A stretch of DNA of 50,768 bases from JBCBJX01 sp038522735 (GTDB lineage: Bacteria > Pseudomonadota > Alphaproteobacteria > Caulobacterales > Parvularculaceae), in contig JBCBJX010000013.1 of NCBI GenBank assembly GCA_038522735.1, positions 1 through 50,768 on the forward strand, given 5' to 3'. Under the pieces are notes generated by a model. That model saw only the letters and a list, made by a program, of their open reading frames with translations. It did not search any database and was not told where the DNA came from. Below are positions 31,169-40,590 of the stretch, piece by piece. How positions within the stretch are numbered: position 1 is the first letter of the stretch; every line of letters starts with the position of its first letter. A program made the translations under genes and the position numbers.

Positions 31169-32164
31169 TCAGGCGGGCCCGGCGTCGAAGCGCGCCCGGT
31201 TCCGCGTCATCTCGTCGGCGGTCTTCAGCGCTGCGATCAGGCTGTCGGGCCGCGCGATCCCCTTGCCGACGATGTCGAGACCGACCCCGTGATCCGGCGA
31301 GGTGCGGACGATCGGGAGGCCGATGGTGACGTTGACGGTTCCGTGGAAGTCGAGCGTCTTCACAGGGATTAACCCCTGATCATGGTACATGGCGACGGCG
31401 GCGTCGAAGCTGGAGAGGGCGCCCGAGCGAAACGCCGCGTCGCCGGCGACCGGCCCGACGGCGTCTACGCCGGCGTCCCGCGCGGCCTCGACGGCGGGTG
31501 TGATTTCAGCGCGGTCCTCCGCGCCGAGGAGGCCGTCCTCGCCCGCATGGGGATTGAGGCCGCAGACGAGGACGCGCGGCCGCTCGACGCCGAAATCCCG
31601 TCTCAGGGATTGCTCTGTCAAAAGAATAACCCGCAGCACGTTCTCACGGGTGATGAGCTCGGGGACCGCGCGCAGCGGAAGATGGATCGTCGCAAGCACC
31701 GTTGTGAGCGCAGCGCTCCGCATCATCATGGCCGGGCCGCGATCAAAGCCATGAGGGAGCGCGGCGTCGGCGCTCAACGCCGCGACATACTCCGTATGAC
31801 CCGGATACGTGAGACCTGCGGCGGCGAGGGACGCCTTGCGGATCGGGTTGGTGACGACCGCCGACGCCTCGCCCTGAAGCGTCAGATCGACCGCCGCGGC
31901 GATCATCTCCGCGACCCCGTTCGGGCTTTCCGCCGAGGCGCCCGGCGGCGTCCAGACGGGGATCGCCTCGGCGAACGCGGCCGCCGCATCGGCAGGCGCG
32001 TCGACCGCCGCAATCGTCACGGCGCCTGCAGCGCGAAGCGGCTCCGCCGGACCGATCCAGACGAAGGGGGGGCCGCTTTCGCGCAGCGCCGACCAGGCTT
32101 TCAGAGTGATCTCCGGTCCGACGCCTGCGGGATCGCCCATGGTGAGGGCGAGGGGGGCGTCCAT
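31169..32164 (-). CDS. pdxA: 4-hydroxythreonine-4-phosphate dehydrogenase PdxA
   Basis: A 331-residue metal- and NAD-dependent enzyme of the deoxyxylulose-dependent vitamin B6 pathway. Landmarks are LALTMGDPAGVGPEI at the N-terminus, the metal histidine in TYPGHTEYVA, CGLNPHAGEDG, and MYHDQGLIPVKTLDF with a second metal His. The enzyme works as a homodimer in the cytosol. It lies 3 bp downstream of surA and 3 bp upstream of rsmA. The surA-pdxA-rsmA order is conserved across proteobacteria. Confidence 0.96.
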   Translation of the reverse strand: MDAPLALTMGDPAGVGPEITLKAWSALRESGPPFVWIGPAEPLRAAGAVTIAAVDAPADAAAAFAEAIPVWTPPGASAESPNGVAEMIAAAVDLTLQGEASAVVTNPIRKASLAAAGLTYPGHTEYVAALSADAALPHGFDRGPAMMMRSAALTTVLATIHLPLRAVPELITRENVLRVILLTEQSLRRDFGVERPRVLVCGLNPHAGEDGLLGAEDRAEITPAVEAARDAGVDAVGPVAGDAAFRSGALSSFDAAVAMYHDQGLIPVKTLDFHGTVNVTIGLPIVRTSPDHGVGLDIVGKGIARPDSLIAALKTADEMTRNRARFDAGPA

Positions 32165-32167
32165 GTC

Positions 32168-33433
32168 TTAGCTGCCGCCTTCGACAAGGCGGTTCTCGAT
32201 CGCCGCCGTCCGCCGGATATCGCGCAGATAGCGCTGGGCGAGGAGCTCCAGCTGCTGCCCGAAGAGCTGGTCTTCGATCCGTTCGCGCGGCGGCAGGCCG
32301 AGGCCCTCGTCTACGGAGCAGACGGCGAGAATATGCAACGCGCCGTCGAGCCTGACGATATCCGTACGCTGACCGTCTCTAAGGCCTTCGAGCGCGGCGG
32401 CGAATGTCGGGTTCAGTTCCGTTTCTTTCAGCGCCGGCAGCTGGGCGCCGTCGACGAGGCTGTCGGTCTGGGACCGGGCCGCCAGGGCGCCTTCACAGCC
32501 GTCGCTCGCCGCGTCGATAAGCTGGCGACGGCCGGCGACGCCTTCAGACAGAGGCGTATAGACGTGGACGACTTCATAGGTCGGCTCGCCAGATTGCGCC
32601 GCTTGCAGAATTTCGCGCATCAGGAAAATGCGATACTCGCCATCGCCTTCGATGGGGCGCGAGATCTCGCCGCTGTTCAGCCGACGGATCGCTGAATCGA
32701 ACTCCGGCGGCAGCTGCCCCGGCTGCACGACGCCGAGATCGCCGCCTGCGGCGGCGGAGGGGCAGCTCGAAAACTGCCGGGCGATCCGGTCGAAGGGCAC
32801 GCCCTGGCTCACCGCCGCCGTGATCTGCCGCCCGGCTTCCTCGATCGCCGGGATGTCGTCGGGCGAGCTCAGCGCAAAGCAGATCTCGGAAACGGCGTAG
32901 CGTTCGCGCTGGCTCTCGGCGCGCATGCGGTTGAGGATCTGATCGACCTCGTCGTCGGTGACGCGCACCCGGTCGCGGAACCGTCCTGAAATAAGACGCC
33001 GCCAGGCGATGTCGGCGCGCAGCTGTCCGCGCAGAGCTTCGGGACTTATGCCGTCGGCGAGAAGCGCCTGCTCCAGATCCTGCGGCTGCACGCCCGACTG
33101 GGCGGCGATCTGGGCGAACTCGCGGTCGATCGAATCTTCGTCGATTTCGAGCCCGAATTTCTCCGCCTCCTGCAGCTTCACCCGCTCGTCGATGAGGTCG
33201 TTCAGCGCCTGAAGCTGGAGGCGCGGCAACAGCTCCGGCGGGATCTGGCCGCCCTGCGAGATCGCAAGCAGCCGAAGGCGCTCGCGAAGGTCCGTCGTCG
33301 AGATCATGCGGTCGTTCACCGTCGCGACGACGGCGACGCCCATATCGGGGGCTTCGTCCTGGTTCTGGGCCGCAAGGGCGGTCGAGACGAGGACGGCGGC
33401 GAGAACGACGACGGGGAAACTGACGAATTTCAT
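32168..33433 (-). CDS. surA: Periplasmic chaperone / peptidyl-prolyl isomerase SurA
   Basis: A 421-residue periplasmic chaperone that escorts unfolded outer-membrane proteins, including LptD, to the BAM complex. It has signal peptide MKFVSFPVVVLAAVLVSTALA, a SurA-N domain (VATVNDRMISTTDLRERLR), and a parvulin domain with FDRIARQFSSCPSAAAGGDLG. The second parvulin region (about residues 290-380) is degenerate. The start is not certain: ATG 33433 gives a clean signal peptide; ATG 33454 adds seven residues. Neither has a clear Shine-Dalgarno sequence. Confidence 0.93.
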   Translation of the reverse strand: MKFVSFPVVVLAAVLVSTALAAQNQDEAPDMGVAVVATVNDRMISTTDLRERLRLLAISQGGQIPPELLPRLQLQALNDLIDERVKLQEAEKFGLEIDEDSIDREFAQIAAQSGVQPQDLEQALLADGISPEALRGQLRADIAWRRLISGRFRDRVRVTDDEVDQILNRMRAESQRERYAVSEICFALSSPDDIPAIEEAGRQITAAVSQGVPFDRIARQFSSCPSAAAGGDLGVVQPGQLPPEFDSAIRRLNSGEISRPIEGDGEYRIFLMREILQAAQSGEPTYEVVHVYTPLSEGVAGRRQLIDAASDGCEGALAARSQTDSLVDGAQLPALKETELNPTFAAALEGLRDGQRTDIVRLDGALHILAVCSVDEGLGLPPRERIEDQLFGQQLELLAQRYLRDIRRTAAIENRLVEGGS

Positions 33434-33553
33434 AACGCAAATGCGGTGTTGCATGGAGATCGGTTGTTTAGAGACCCGGAAGCGCTCAAGCAATCCGCGC
33501 GCCGGATCGCTGTCGAAGCGTTCCGATCAGATGCGGCGGGATTGCGGCGCGGC

Positions 33554-35797
33554 TCAGCCGCCGACCGTGTTGAGCGAGAACGTGAACAGGATGGTCGTCG
33601 TCGGCTCAAGATCCCGGTCGCGCACGAATTCGCGCTGGTAGACGAGCTCGAAGCTGGCGCAGTCGTCGCGATAGCCGACGCCGACGCGCCGGCGAACGGG
33701 GCCGGTCAGGTTCGCATCGCCCGTCAGATCGTCGCTGTCGTTCAGCCGCTCCTGGGTGGCGCCGAAAACGCGCCAGCCTTTGTAGACGTTGACGTTGAAG
33801 TTCGCCGTGATCGCCTCGTCGATCGCCGAGACGCCCGTATCAGGATCGGCGGGCTGGAGGAGGCGGGCGTAGTTCGCCGATCCGCTGAAAGGCCCGAAGC
33901 GGGTTGAGAGGCTCGCTTCGTTTCTCTCGATGCGGCCGGTGCGTTCGTCGAAGCGGACGCGGGCGCTCGCAGAAAGCCACTGGCGGAGGTCGAGTTCAAA
34001 GCCGGAGACGATGTTCGATCGGCGCCCGTCGAGACCGTTCTCCGGGGCGAAGTCGTTCGCCTCCCGGATACGGAACTGCTGTCCCACCGTCGCGCGACCA
34101 AAGACGCCGCCGCCGAAGTCGGCGCTCACCGTCAGCCCGACATTCGCCCGCTCGCCTTCTTCGAAGACGTCAAAACCGGGCGATTTATTCAGGACAAAGA
34201 GGTTCGTCGTGTCGAATTCGATGGACTGGCTGTCCTCGTTCAGGATGTCGTCCTCCTCCTCCGTCACCCCGCTCGCCACCAGTTGCACCCGGGGCTCGAC
34301 GATGATCGTCGCGCCAGACCCGACGCGGATGAACGGATAGGACCAGTCGATCGCCGCCGTCGGCGCGAAGCGACCGACGGTGTTGTCGGTCTCGTCGTTT
34401 ATCAGAACGCCGCTTTCGACGCCGAGATCGAGGTTCTCCTGAAAATAAAGATCGCCTCTGAGGTCGCCGGTCAGCGTCACCTTCTGGCCGCCGAGCCCGA
34501 AAAACGACCGCGTCCAGAGCGCCGAACCGCTCCAGCGTCTCGTATCGGCGCCTTCCGGGCGCTGAAGATTGACGCCGGAAAGCTGCAGCCGCCCGTCGCC
34601 GCCGATGAGGGGCGGGTCGAACCGCTGAACGATGTCGATCTTCGGGGCGGCGAGGGGGGTGAGGTCCGCGTCGTCCGCAAGGCGAAGGCCTTCAAAGAGG
34701 ATCGTGTCGATGTCGATATAGCCCTCGTCCGTGGAGCGCGAGACGGACGCGATCGAGCGCAGTCGGTTGGTGATCCGCAGCCCGTCCTCGGGCGCGACGG
34801 CGCCGGTGCGGCGCACGTCGTAGCGTCTGAGGTAGGTGTCGTCGGAGACCCGTTCCACGTCGAGGTCGAAACGCAAGTCGGCGGGCAGGTCGTAATGTCC
34901 GCGAGCGAAGTAATGCCAGCGGGTCGACGGGCTTTCGTCCACGGTCGCAGCCGACAGGTCGGGCTCATAGTCAAGGACGCCGGCCTGGACGGCGATCTGC
35001 CCGCGCCGGGTTCGATGACGGTATTCGCCCTGCCAGAGAACGCCGTCCTCCTCGGTGACTTTCGGCGAGAGCGTCGCGTCGTAATGGCTTGAGAGCGCGA
35101 AGTAGTAAGGGATCTCGGTGAACAGCCCGATGCGCCCGTTTCCGCCGATGTTCGGGATCAGGAAGCCAGACTGGCGCTCCACGGACGGGTCGGGCATCTG
35201 GAAATACGGCGCATAGAGAACAGGAACGCCCTTGATCTCCAGAATGGCGTGCCGGTAGCGGATCACCTTGCGCTCTACGTCCTGGGTGACCCGCAGGGCT
35301 TTCACCCGCCAGGTCGGGGTGACGGCTTCGCCGTTCTCGTCGCAGACCTCGCACGCGGAGTAGACCGCATAGTCGAGCTCGTTCCTCCGGCCGCCCTGAC
35401 GCACCGCCCGGGCGGCGGCGATGCGTCCGTTGTCCGCGAGGAGGGCGGAGAAAGAGCGCGCCAGGGCGTCGCCGAAGTCTTCGGTGAGATCAATCCGGTC
35501 GGCGAAAGCCGTCGTTCCGTCCGGGTCCGTCACGGCAACCGAGCCGATCGCCGTCACGACGCCTGTCGCCGGGTCCCAGACGAGCTCGTCCGCCGCCACG
35601 CGCCGACCTTGATAATACGCTTCCACCGATCCTTTCGCGACGATCGGCCCGTCGGCGACGGCGCGGGTCACTTCGTCTGCGGAGAAAATGACGGTTTCGG
35701 CGTCCTGCGGATCGCCAGCCTGCTGCGCGATCGCGCGAGGGTGCGCGAGGGCGAGAGCCGTTAGGGCGAGGAGAAGAGAAGGGAGGCTGCGGAACAC
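33554..35797 (-). CDS. lptD: LPS-assembly protein LptD
   Basis: A 747-residue outer-membrane LPS translocon. After signal peptide MFRSLPSLLLALTALALAHPRAIA comes an OstA/LptA-like beta-jellyroll (VIFSADEVTRAVADGPIVAKG ... TAIGSVAV). Then comes the barrel with YSACEVC, a CxxC typical of alphaproteobacterial LptD, and YAPYFQMPDPSVERQSGFLIPNIG. The start codon appears to be GTG 35797. It works with LptE and the Lpt bridge fed by LptFG. It lies 120 bp upstream of surA, its folding chaperone, on the same strand. Confidence 0.95.
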   Translation of the reverse strand: MFRSLPSLLLALTALALAHPRAIAQQAGDPQDAETVIFSADEVTRAVADGPIVAKGSVEAYYQGRRVAADELVWDPATGVVTAIGSVAVTDPDGTTAFADRIDLTEDFGDALARSFSALLADNGRIAAARAVRQGGRRNELDYAVYSACEVCDENGEAVTPTWRVKALRVTQDVERKVIRYRHAILEIKGVPVLYAPYFQMPDPSVERQSGFLIPNIGGNGRIGLFTEIPYYFALSSHYDATLSPKVTEEDGVLWQGEYRHRTRRGQIAVQAGVLDYEPDLSAATVDESPSTRWHYFARGHYDLPADLRFDLDVERVSDDTYLRRYDVRRTGAVAPEDGLRITNRLRSIASVSRSTDEGYIDIDTILFEGLRLADDADLTPLAAPKIDIVQRFDPPLIGGDGRLQLSGVNLQRPEGADTRRWSGSALWTRSFFGLGGQKVTLTGDLRGDLYFQENLDLGVESGVLINDETDNTVGRFAPTAAIDWSYPFIRVGSGATIIVEPRVQLVASGVTEEEDDILNEDSQSIEFDTTNLFVLNKSPGFDVFEEGERANVGLTVSADFGGGVFGRATVGQQFRIREANDFAPENGLDGRRSNIVSGFELDLRQWLSASARVRFDERTGRIERNEASLSTRFGPFSGSANYARLLQPADPDTGVSAIDEAITANFNVNVYKGWRVFGATQERLNDSDDLTGDANLTGPVRRRVGVGYRDDCASFELVYQREFVRDRDLEPTTTILFTFSLNTVGG

Positions 35798-35873
35798 GGG
35801 GACGGTGGGCCGATCGGCTAGCGCGACAAGGGATCGGGCCTAGCCGAAGCCGCCGAACCCCGCAAACGCCGCC

Positions 35874-36968
35874 TCACGCCTCCTCCTGGACGACCAGCAT
35901 GTTGATCCCGAAAATCCCGCCGAGAAGAATGGGCGTCCATGCGGCGACGAGGATCGGCGCGGAGCCGGATTCACCGAACGCCTCGGCGATTTCCGACAGC
36001 ACATAGAGAACGAAACCGATGAGGACGCCGGTGACGGCGAGACGCGCCGATCCCCCGCCGCGCATGGGCCGGATCGAGAACGCCGCCGCGATCAGGACGA
36101 GGAGCGCGTACTGAACAGGCGTCGCCCAGAGCAGCTGCAGGTGCAGCTTGTAGTCCAGGGCGGGGAAGCCCGCCGTCTCCGCGAGTTTGATGAAGTCCGG
36201 CAGCTGCCAGACCGACATGGTCTCCGGCTTGGCGGCCGTCTTGTTCAGCTGCTGAAACGTGAAGGCTGTCGGCAGCGGTTCGGTGAACGGAACCGGCGTC
36301 GACTGATCGACTTTCCACAGCGTCGCCCGTTGCAGGTTGAAAGCGCCCTCGGCCATCACCGCCGCGGGCGCCTCGATGCGGTCGAGGGCCGAGCCGTCGG
36401 GGGCCGAGCGCCAGATGGTGACGCCGAGAAGCCGCTCGTCCTCAGCCTGCACACGACGGGCGTGGAAGATGACGCGCCGCCCCTCATCGTCCGTCTGGCG
36501 CAGCCAGAGCCCTGTCGGCGAGACCTGCAAAAGGCTTCGCTGGATGCCGGAAAGCTCCGCGCGCACCCGCTCCGCCTGCGCAGTCAGACGGCCCGCCAGC
36601 GGATCGTAGAGGAAGATCATGAAGAGCCCCATGAGGAAGGCGACGCCGATCGCCGGGGCGAGCATGGTCCATACGGACATGCCCGCCGAGCGCATGACGG
36701 CGAGCTCGGAGCGTTTGTTCAGCTGGAAATAAGCGAACATGCCTCCGAAGAGGAAGGCGAAGGGGAGAAGGACCTGCACGAGCTTCGGCGTGCGCAGGAG
36801 GGTCATGAGGAGCGCTTCGCCGACGCCGCCGTTTTCGGTTTTCTCAACCACCTGCAGCATTTCGGCGAGGTCGATGAGGATGGTGAGAAAGGTCAGGATG
36901 AGGATCAGCGCGCCGGTCGCGGCTGCGAACCGGAGCGCGATGTAGCGGGCGACGATGAACCGGTTCAC
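35874..36968 (-). CDS. lptG: LPS export permease LptG
   Basis: A 364-residue inner-membrane permease of the YjgP/YjgQ family. It shows MNRFIVARYIALRFAAATGALILILTFLTIL, then LVQVLLPFAFLFGGMFAYFQLNKRSELAVMRSAGMS, and a periplasmic jellyroll between two sets of three membrane helices. Together with LptF and the LptB ATPase it lifts LPS out of the inner membrane into the periplasmic bridge. GTG at 36968 overlaps the lptF stop (GTGA), showing coupling. It ends 77 bp before lptD. Confidence 0.94.
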   Translation of the reverse strand: MNRFIVARYIALRFAAATGALILILTFLTILIDLAEMLQVVEKTENGGVGEALLMTLLRTPKLVQVLLPFAFLFGGMFAYFQLNKRSELAVMRSAGMSVWTMLAPAIGVAFLMGLFMIFLYDPLAGRLTAQAERVRAELSGIQRSLLQVSPTGLWLRQTDDEGRRVIFHARRVQAEDERLLGVTIWRSAPDGSALDRIEAPAAVMAEGAFNLQRATLWKVDQSTPVPFTEPLPTAFTFQQLNKTAAKPETMSVWQLPDFIKLAETAGFPALDYKLHLQLLWATPVQYALLVLIAAAFSIRPMRGGGSARLAVTGVLIGFVLYVLSEIAEAFGESGSAPILVAAWTPILLGGIFGINMLVVQEEA

Positions 36969-38092
36969 GCGGCGGCTCCCGCAAAGGCCGGATGCTTCGC
37001 CCGTCCGCCGAAGCGGGGCGGGCCGAGGAGCGCCGCGCAGACCGCGATGGCGATCAGCGGCGCCGCGTACTGAACGGGATTGAGGGCCGGGGTCTCCGAC
37101 GCCGCGCTCTGGGCGACGACCCCGAGGATGCGCATGGCGATCGCAGCGCCCACGGCGAGCATGATGCGCCGTCCGTAGCCGCGCCGCGAATGGGCGCCGC
37201 CGAGGATGGCCACAAGCGCGATCAGGACGTAGGCGAAGTTATAGAGCGCCGAGGCGAGCCGTGCGTGGCCTTCCGCGATGAGGCGGCCCTCATTGCGCCT
37301 GTCCCACGGATTGGAGAGATCGGGGTTCAAAAGCTCGCCGAGATAGCGCTCGGTCAGCTCCAGCTGGATTTCACCGCCCGATCTCTGGAACTCCGAGACG
37401 TCGATTGAGAAATCCTCCCAGCGCACCACCTGAATGTCGCCGGTCTCCTTGTCGCGGGTCTGGGTGTTGCCGCGGAGGAAATAGAGCTGCCGGCCGTCCT
37501 CCGTGTCGCGAAAAATTCCCTGTTCCGCGATGATCGTCTGCGGGTTCTGCAGATCGCGCGCATCATGGATGAGGACGCCGGAGAACCGTCCGCCGCGGCC
37601 GACATTCTCCGCATAGAATGTAACGCCGCGCATCGGCGTTGAAAATTCGCCCGACCGCAGAAGACCCGTCGCGATATCCGCCCGGATCTCGGCGATCCTC
37701 TCTTTCATCGCCCGATAGGAAGCCGGCATGAGTTGCAGGTTCACCCAGAGCGTCGCCATGGCGCCGAAGCAGGCGATGAAAAGGAGCGGGCCGGCGATCC
37801 GCCAGCGCCCGGCGCCGGCGGCCTGGATCACCACCAGTTCTGAATCCGTCTGCAGACGATTGAGCGCATAAAGCGCCGCGGCGAAGAGGGCGAGGGGGGT
37901 GATGATGGCGAGGAGGCTCGGAATGAGAAGCGCCGTCACATAGAGGAAGACGCCCGCACTCTGGCCGCGCTCAACCAGAATTTCGACCCGCTGCAGGGTC
38001 TGGGTCATCCAGACGATCGCGGTGAGGGCTAGGGTCGTGGCGGCGAGGGGCCCGAGGATCTGGGCGATCAGATACCGCGTCAGTCGCGTCAT
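36965..38092 (-). CDS. lptF: LPS export permease LptF
   Basis: A 375-residue YjgP/YjgQ permease, partner of LptG. It starts MTRLTRYLIAQILGPLAATTLALTAIVWM. The membrane core includes IITPLALFAAALYALNRLQTDSELVVIQAAGAG, a hallmark of LptF, and a periplasmic domain follows. ATG 38092 is preferred with AAGGA upstream; the longer frame to 38155 adds an atypical leader. It is the first gene of the minus-strand LPS run and lies divergent from pepA across 220 bp. Confidence 0.94.
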   Translation of the reverse strand: MTRLTRYLIAQILGPLAATTLALTAIVWMTQTLQRVEILVERGQSAGVFLYVTALLIPSLLAIITPLALFAAALYALNRLQTDSELVVIQAAGAGRWRIAGPLLFIACFGAMATLWVNLQLMPASYRAMKERIAEIRADIATGLLRSGEFSTPMRGVTFYAENVGRGGRFSGVLIHDARDLQNPQTIIAEQGIFRDTEDGRQLYFLRGNTQTRDKETGDIQVVRWEDFSIDVSEFQRSGGEIQLELTERYLGELLNPDLSNPWDRRNEGRLIAEGHARLASALYNFAYVLIALVAILGGAHSRRGYGRRIMLAVGAAIAMRILGVVAQSAASETPALNPVQYAAPLIAIAVCAALLGPPRFGGRAKHPAFAGAAA

Positions 38093-38312
38093 GGGCGGGT
38101 CCTTCACCGCTTGGGCGGGCGCCGCCCCAAACGCGCCGAGCCGTCTCATCGTCACGCCGGGCTTGCATTCTGCTGGGCGCGTCTTTCAAACGCCCATAGG
38201 TCTAAACCGATCCTTCGCCGCGCGCACGCCCCGAGTTCGTCGCGGCCGATCCATCCGTTTCCCGCAAGAGCGCCGCCCGCCGGCGCTGCGCTCCTTATGA
38301 AAGGACCCGTCC

Positions 38313-39803
38313 ATGACCCCGACCTTCTCCCGTGCAGCCCCGCCGAAATCCGGCGTCGTCGCCGTCCCCGTCTATCAGGACGCAGGGTTCGGCGAGGCGG
38401 CGGCGGGTCTCGACCAGGCCTCCGGCGGCGCGCTGTCGCGCGCGGCGAAGGCGGCGGGCTTTGTGGGCAAGCCGGCGACGCAGGCGGACGTCTTCGGCGC
38501 GGAAGGGATCGCGCCCCATGTCGTTCTGATCGGCGTCGGGAAACCCGAGACCTTTGACCTGAAGGCCGCCGAAGCCTTCGGCGGCGCGGCCTCGGCCCGC
38601 GCCCTGAAGACCGATCAGAAGGCGCTCGCGCTCCTTGTCGATGATCTGGAGGCGGTCGATGTCGAGCCCGCCGACCTCGCCGCCCGGATCGGCTTCGCAG
38701 CGCGCCTTCGCTCTTACCGTTTCGACAAGTACCGCACGACGGGCGAGGGATCGGAAAAGCCGAGCCTTGCGAAAGTCGCCGTCCACGGCGCGGCCGCGAC
38801 GGCGGCGAAAGCCCGCTACGCCGACCTCGACGCGATCGCCGACGGCGTGTTCCTCACCCGCGATCTCGTCTCCGAGCCGGCGAACGTCCTCTACCCGGAG
38901 AGCTTTGCGGAGCGTTGCCGGGAGCTCGAAAGCCTCGGCCTCGAGGTCGAGGTGCTCGGCGAGGCGCAGATGAAAAAGCTCGGCATGGGCGCGCTCCTCG
39001 GCGTCGGCCAGGGGTCCGTGCGCGAGAGCAAGCTCGCCGTGATGAAATGGTCCGGCGGCAAGAAGGCGCAAAAGCCGATCGCCTTCGTCGGCAAGGGCGT
39101 CTGCTTCGATACAGGCGGCATCTCCCTGAAGCCGCCCGCGAATATGGAAGACATGAAGTGGGACATGGGCGGCGCGGGCGCGGTCACCGGCGCCATGGCC
39201 GCGATTGCGGGCCGCAAGGCGAAAGCGAACGTTGTCGGCGTCGTCGGCCTTGTGGAGAACATGCCCGACGGCGCGGCCCAGCGGCCGGGCGACGTCGTGA
39301 CGTCCATGAGCGGCCAGACGATCGAGATCCTCAACACCGACGCGGAAGGCCGCCTCGTCCTCGCCGACGCCCTCTGGTACGTGCAGGAAAAGTACAAGCC
39401 GACCCGCATCGTCGATCTCGCGACCCTGACGGGCGCGATCCTCGTCTCCCTCGCCCACGAATATGCGGGGCTCTTCACGAACGACGAAGAGTTCGCCGAG
39501 GACCTCATCGCGGCGGGCGCGGCGGTCGGGGAGAAACTCTGGCGCATGCCCCTCGACAAGTCCCATGACGACGACATCAAGTCGCCGATCGCCGATATGA
39601 AGAATATCGGCGGGCGCTGGGCGGGCTCTTCGACGGCTGCGGCGTTCCTGAAGCGCTTCATCAAGGACGGCGGCGCGGAGTGGGCCCATCTCGACATCGC
39701 GGGGATGGCGTGGCTCGACAAGGACACGGCGACCGCGCCTAAGGGCGGGGCCGGCTTCGGCGTCCGCCTCCTCGACGAGTACGTGCGCCGCTTCGCGGAG
39801 TAG
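38313..39803 (+). CDS. pepA: Leucyl aminopeptidase (cytosol aminopeptidase)
   Basis: A 496-residue M17 di-metal aminopeptidase. The metal and catalytic residues sit in FVGKGVCFDTGGISLKP, DMGGAGAV and the family signature NTDAEGRLVLADAL. The N-terminal third is the variable hexamerisation domain. It releases N-terminal amino acids; in E. coli PepA also binds DNA in site-specific recombination, which cannot be inferred here. GAAAGGAC precedes the ATG. holC follows 3 bp later, a common arrangement. Confidence 0.96.
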   Translation: MTPTFSRAAPPKSGVVAVPVYQDAGFGEAAAGLDQASGGALSRAAKAAGFVGKPATQADVFGAEGIAPHVVLIGVGKPETFDLKAAEAFGGAASARALKTDQKALALLVDDLEAVDVEPADLAARIGFAARLRSYRFDKYRTTGEGSEKPSLAKVAVHGAAATAAKARYADLDAIADGVFLTRDLVSEPANVLYPESFAERCRELESLGLEVEVLGEAQMKKLGMGALLGVGQGSVRESKLAVMKWSGGKKAQKPIAFVGKGVCFDTGGISLKPPANMEDMKWDMGGAGAVTGAMAAIAGRKAKANVVGVVGLVENMPDGAAQRPGDVVTSMSGQTIEILNTDAEGRLVLADALWYVQEKYKPTRIVDLATLTGAILVSLAHEYAGLFTNDEEFAEDLIAAGAAVGEKLWRMPLDKSHDDDIKSPIADMKNIGGRWAGSSTAAAFLKRFIKDGGAEWAHLDIAGMAWLDKDTATAPKGGAGFGVRLLDEYVRRFAE

Positions 39804-39806
39804 GGC

Positions 39807-40271
39807 GTGCCTGCGGAACTCTGGTTCTATCATCTGGAAGGGGCGCGGTCGGAGGAAATCCTGCCCGACCTCCTCCAGAAGACCCTCGATCGCGGCTGGC
39901 GCGCCGCCGTGCGCGCGCCCGACGCCGAGGCCGCCGAGCGGATCGACGCGGCCCTGTGGACGGCGGGGGATGCGAGCTTCATTCCGCACGGCCGAGCAGG
40001 GCCCGACGATGAAACGGCGAAACGCCAGCCGATCTGGATCTCGACGGACGACCGCGCGCCGAACGGCGCGGATTTCCTGATCGCCGTCGACGGCGCGCCG
40101 CTTGAAGCGAAGCGGGCCGCCGAATTTCGAAGAGCCGCCTACCTTTTCGACGCCCGGGACGAGGCGGCGCGCACGGCGGCGCGGGAGCTCTGGAAATCGG
40201 CGTCTGATCAAGGCCTTGAGATGACCTATTGGACGCGCGCCTCAGGCGGCGGCTGGTCGAAAAGTGGATGA
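39807..40271 (+). CDS. holC: DNA polymerase III subunit chi
   Basis: A 154-residue chi subunit, which links the clamp loader to single-strand-binding protein. It begins at GTG (39807) with ELWFYHLEGARSEEILPDLLQKTLDRGWRAAV and has DAALWTAGDASFIPHG, both diagnostic of alphaproteobacterial HolC. It follows pepA by 3 bp and overlaps the next start by 8 bp, so pepA-holC-DksA-like form one operon. Confidence 0.9.
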   Translation: MPAELWFYHLEGARSEEILPDLLQKTLDRGWRAAVRAPDAEAAERIDAALWTAGDASFIPHGRAGPDDETAKRQPIWISTDDRAPNGADFLIAVDGAPLEAKRAAEFRRAAYLFDARDEAARTAARELWKSASDQGLEMTYWTRASGGGWSKSG

Positions 40272-40590
40272 GGCCGCGATCCGCGGGCGCTTGACGGCGA
40301 TGCTGAAGGCGCTCGACGACGAAAGCGCCGGCTCAAGTGCTGCGCGCCGGCCCGTCGAACTCGACCAGCAGTCCGTCGGCCGGCTCTCCCGGCAGGACGC
40401 CCTGCAGCGCCAAGCGATGGCGGAAGCCGAGGAACGCCGTCGCGCCCTGCAAAGACGGCGGGTTCAGGCCGCGCTCAAACGCCTCGATCAGGACGATTAC
40501 GGACTTTGCGGCGCCTGTGGGGAGGAGATCGCGCCGGCCCGCCTTGAACGCGACCCGGCGACGGCGTTCTGCGTCGATTGCGCCCGTTAG
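40264..40590 (+). CDS. Short DksA/TraR-type C4 zinc-finger protein
   Basis: A 108-residue DksA-like protein starting at GTG 40264, inside the holC end. It has a helical N-terminus with the family stretch VELDQQSVGRLSRQDALQRQAM and a C-terminal C4 zinc finger (CGAC ... CVDC). It is shorter than true DksA (about 150), so it is one of the short DksA-like proteins with a coiled coil and zinc finger, likely an RNA-polymerase secondary-channel modulator. Its last bases overlap the convergent PEP-CTERM gene by 4 bp. Confidence 0.85.
   Translation: MDEAAIRGRLTAMLKALDDESAGSSAARRPVELDQQSVGRLSRQDALQRQAMAEAEERRRALQRRRVQAALKRLDQDDYGLCGACGEEIAPARLERDPATAFCVDCAR

Noticed and set aside
38295..40211. 638-residue minus-strand ORF over pepA and holC
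   Set aside because: It runs over two genes with clear motifs on the plus strand and shows no motif itself.
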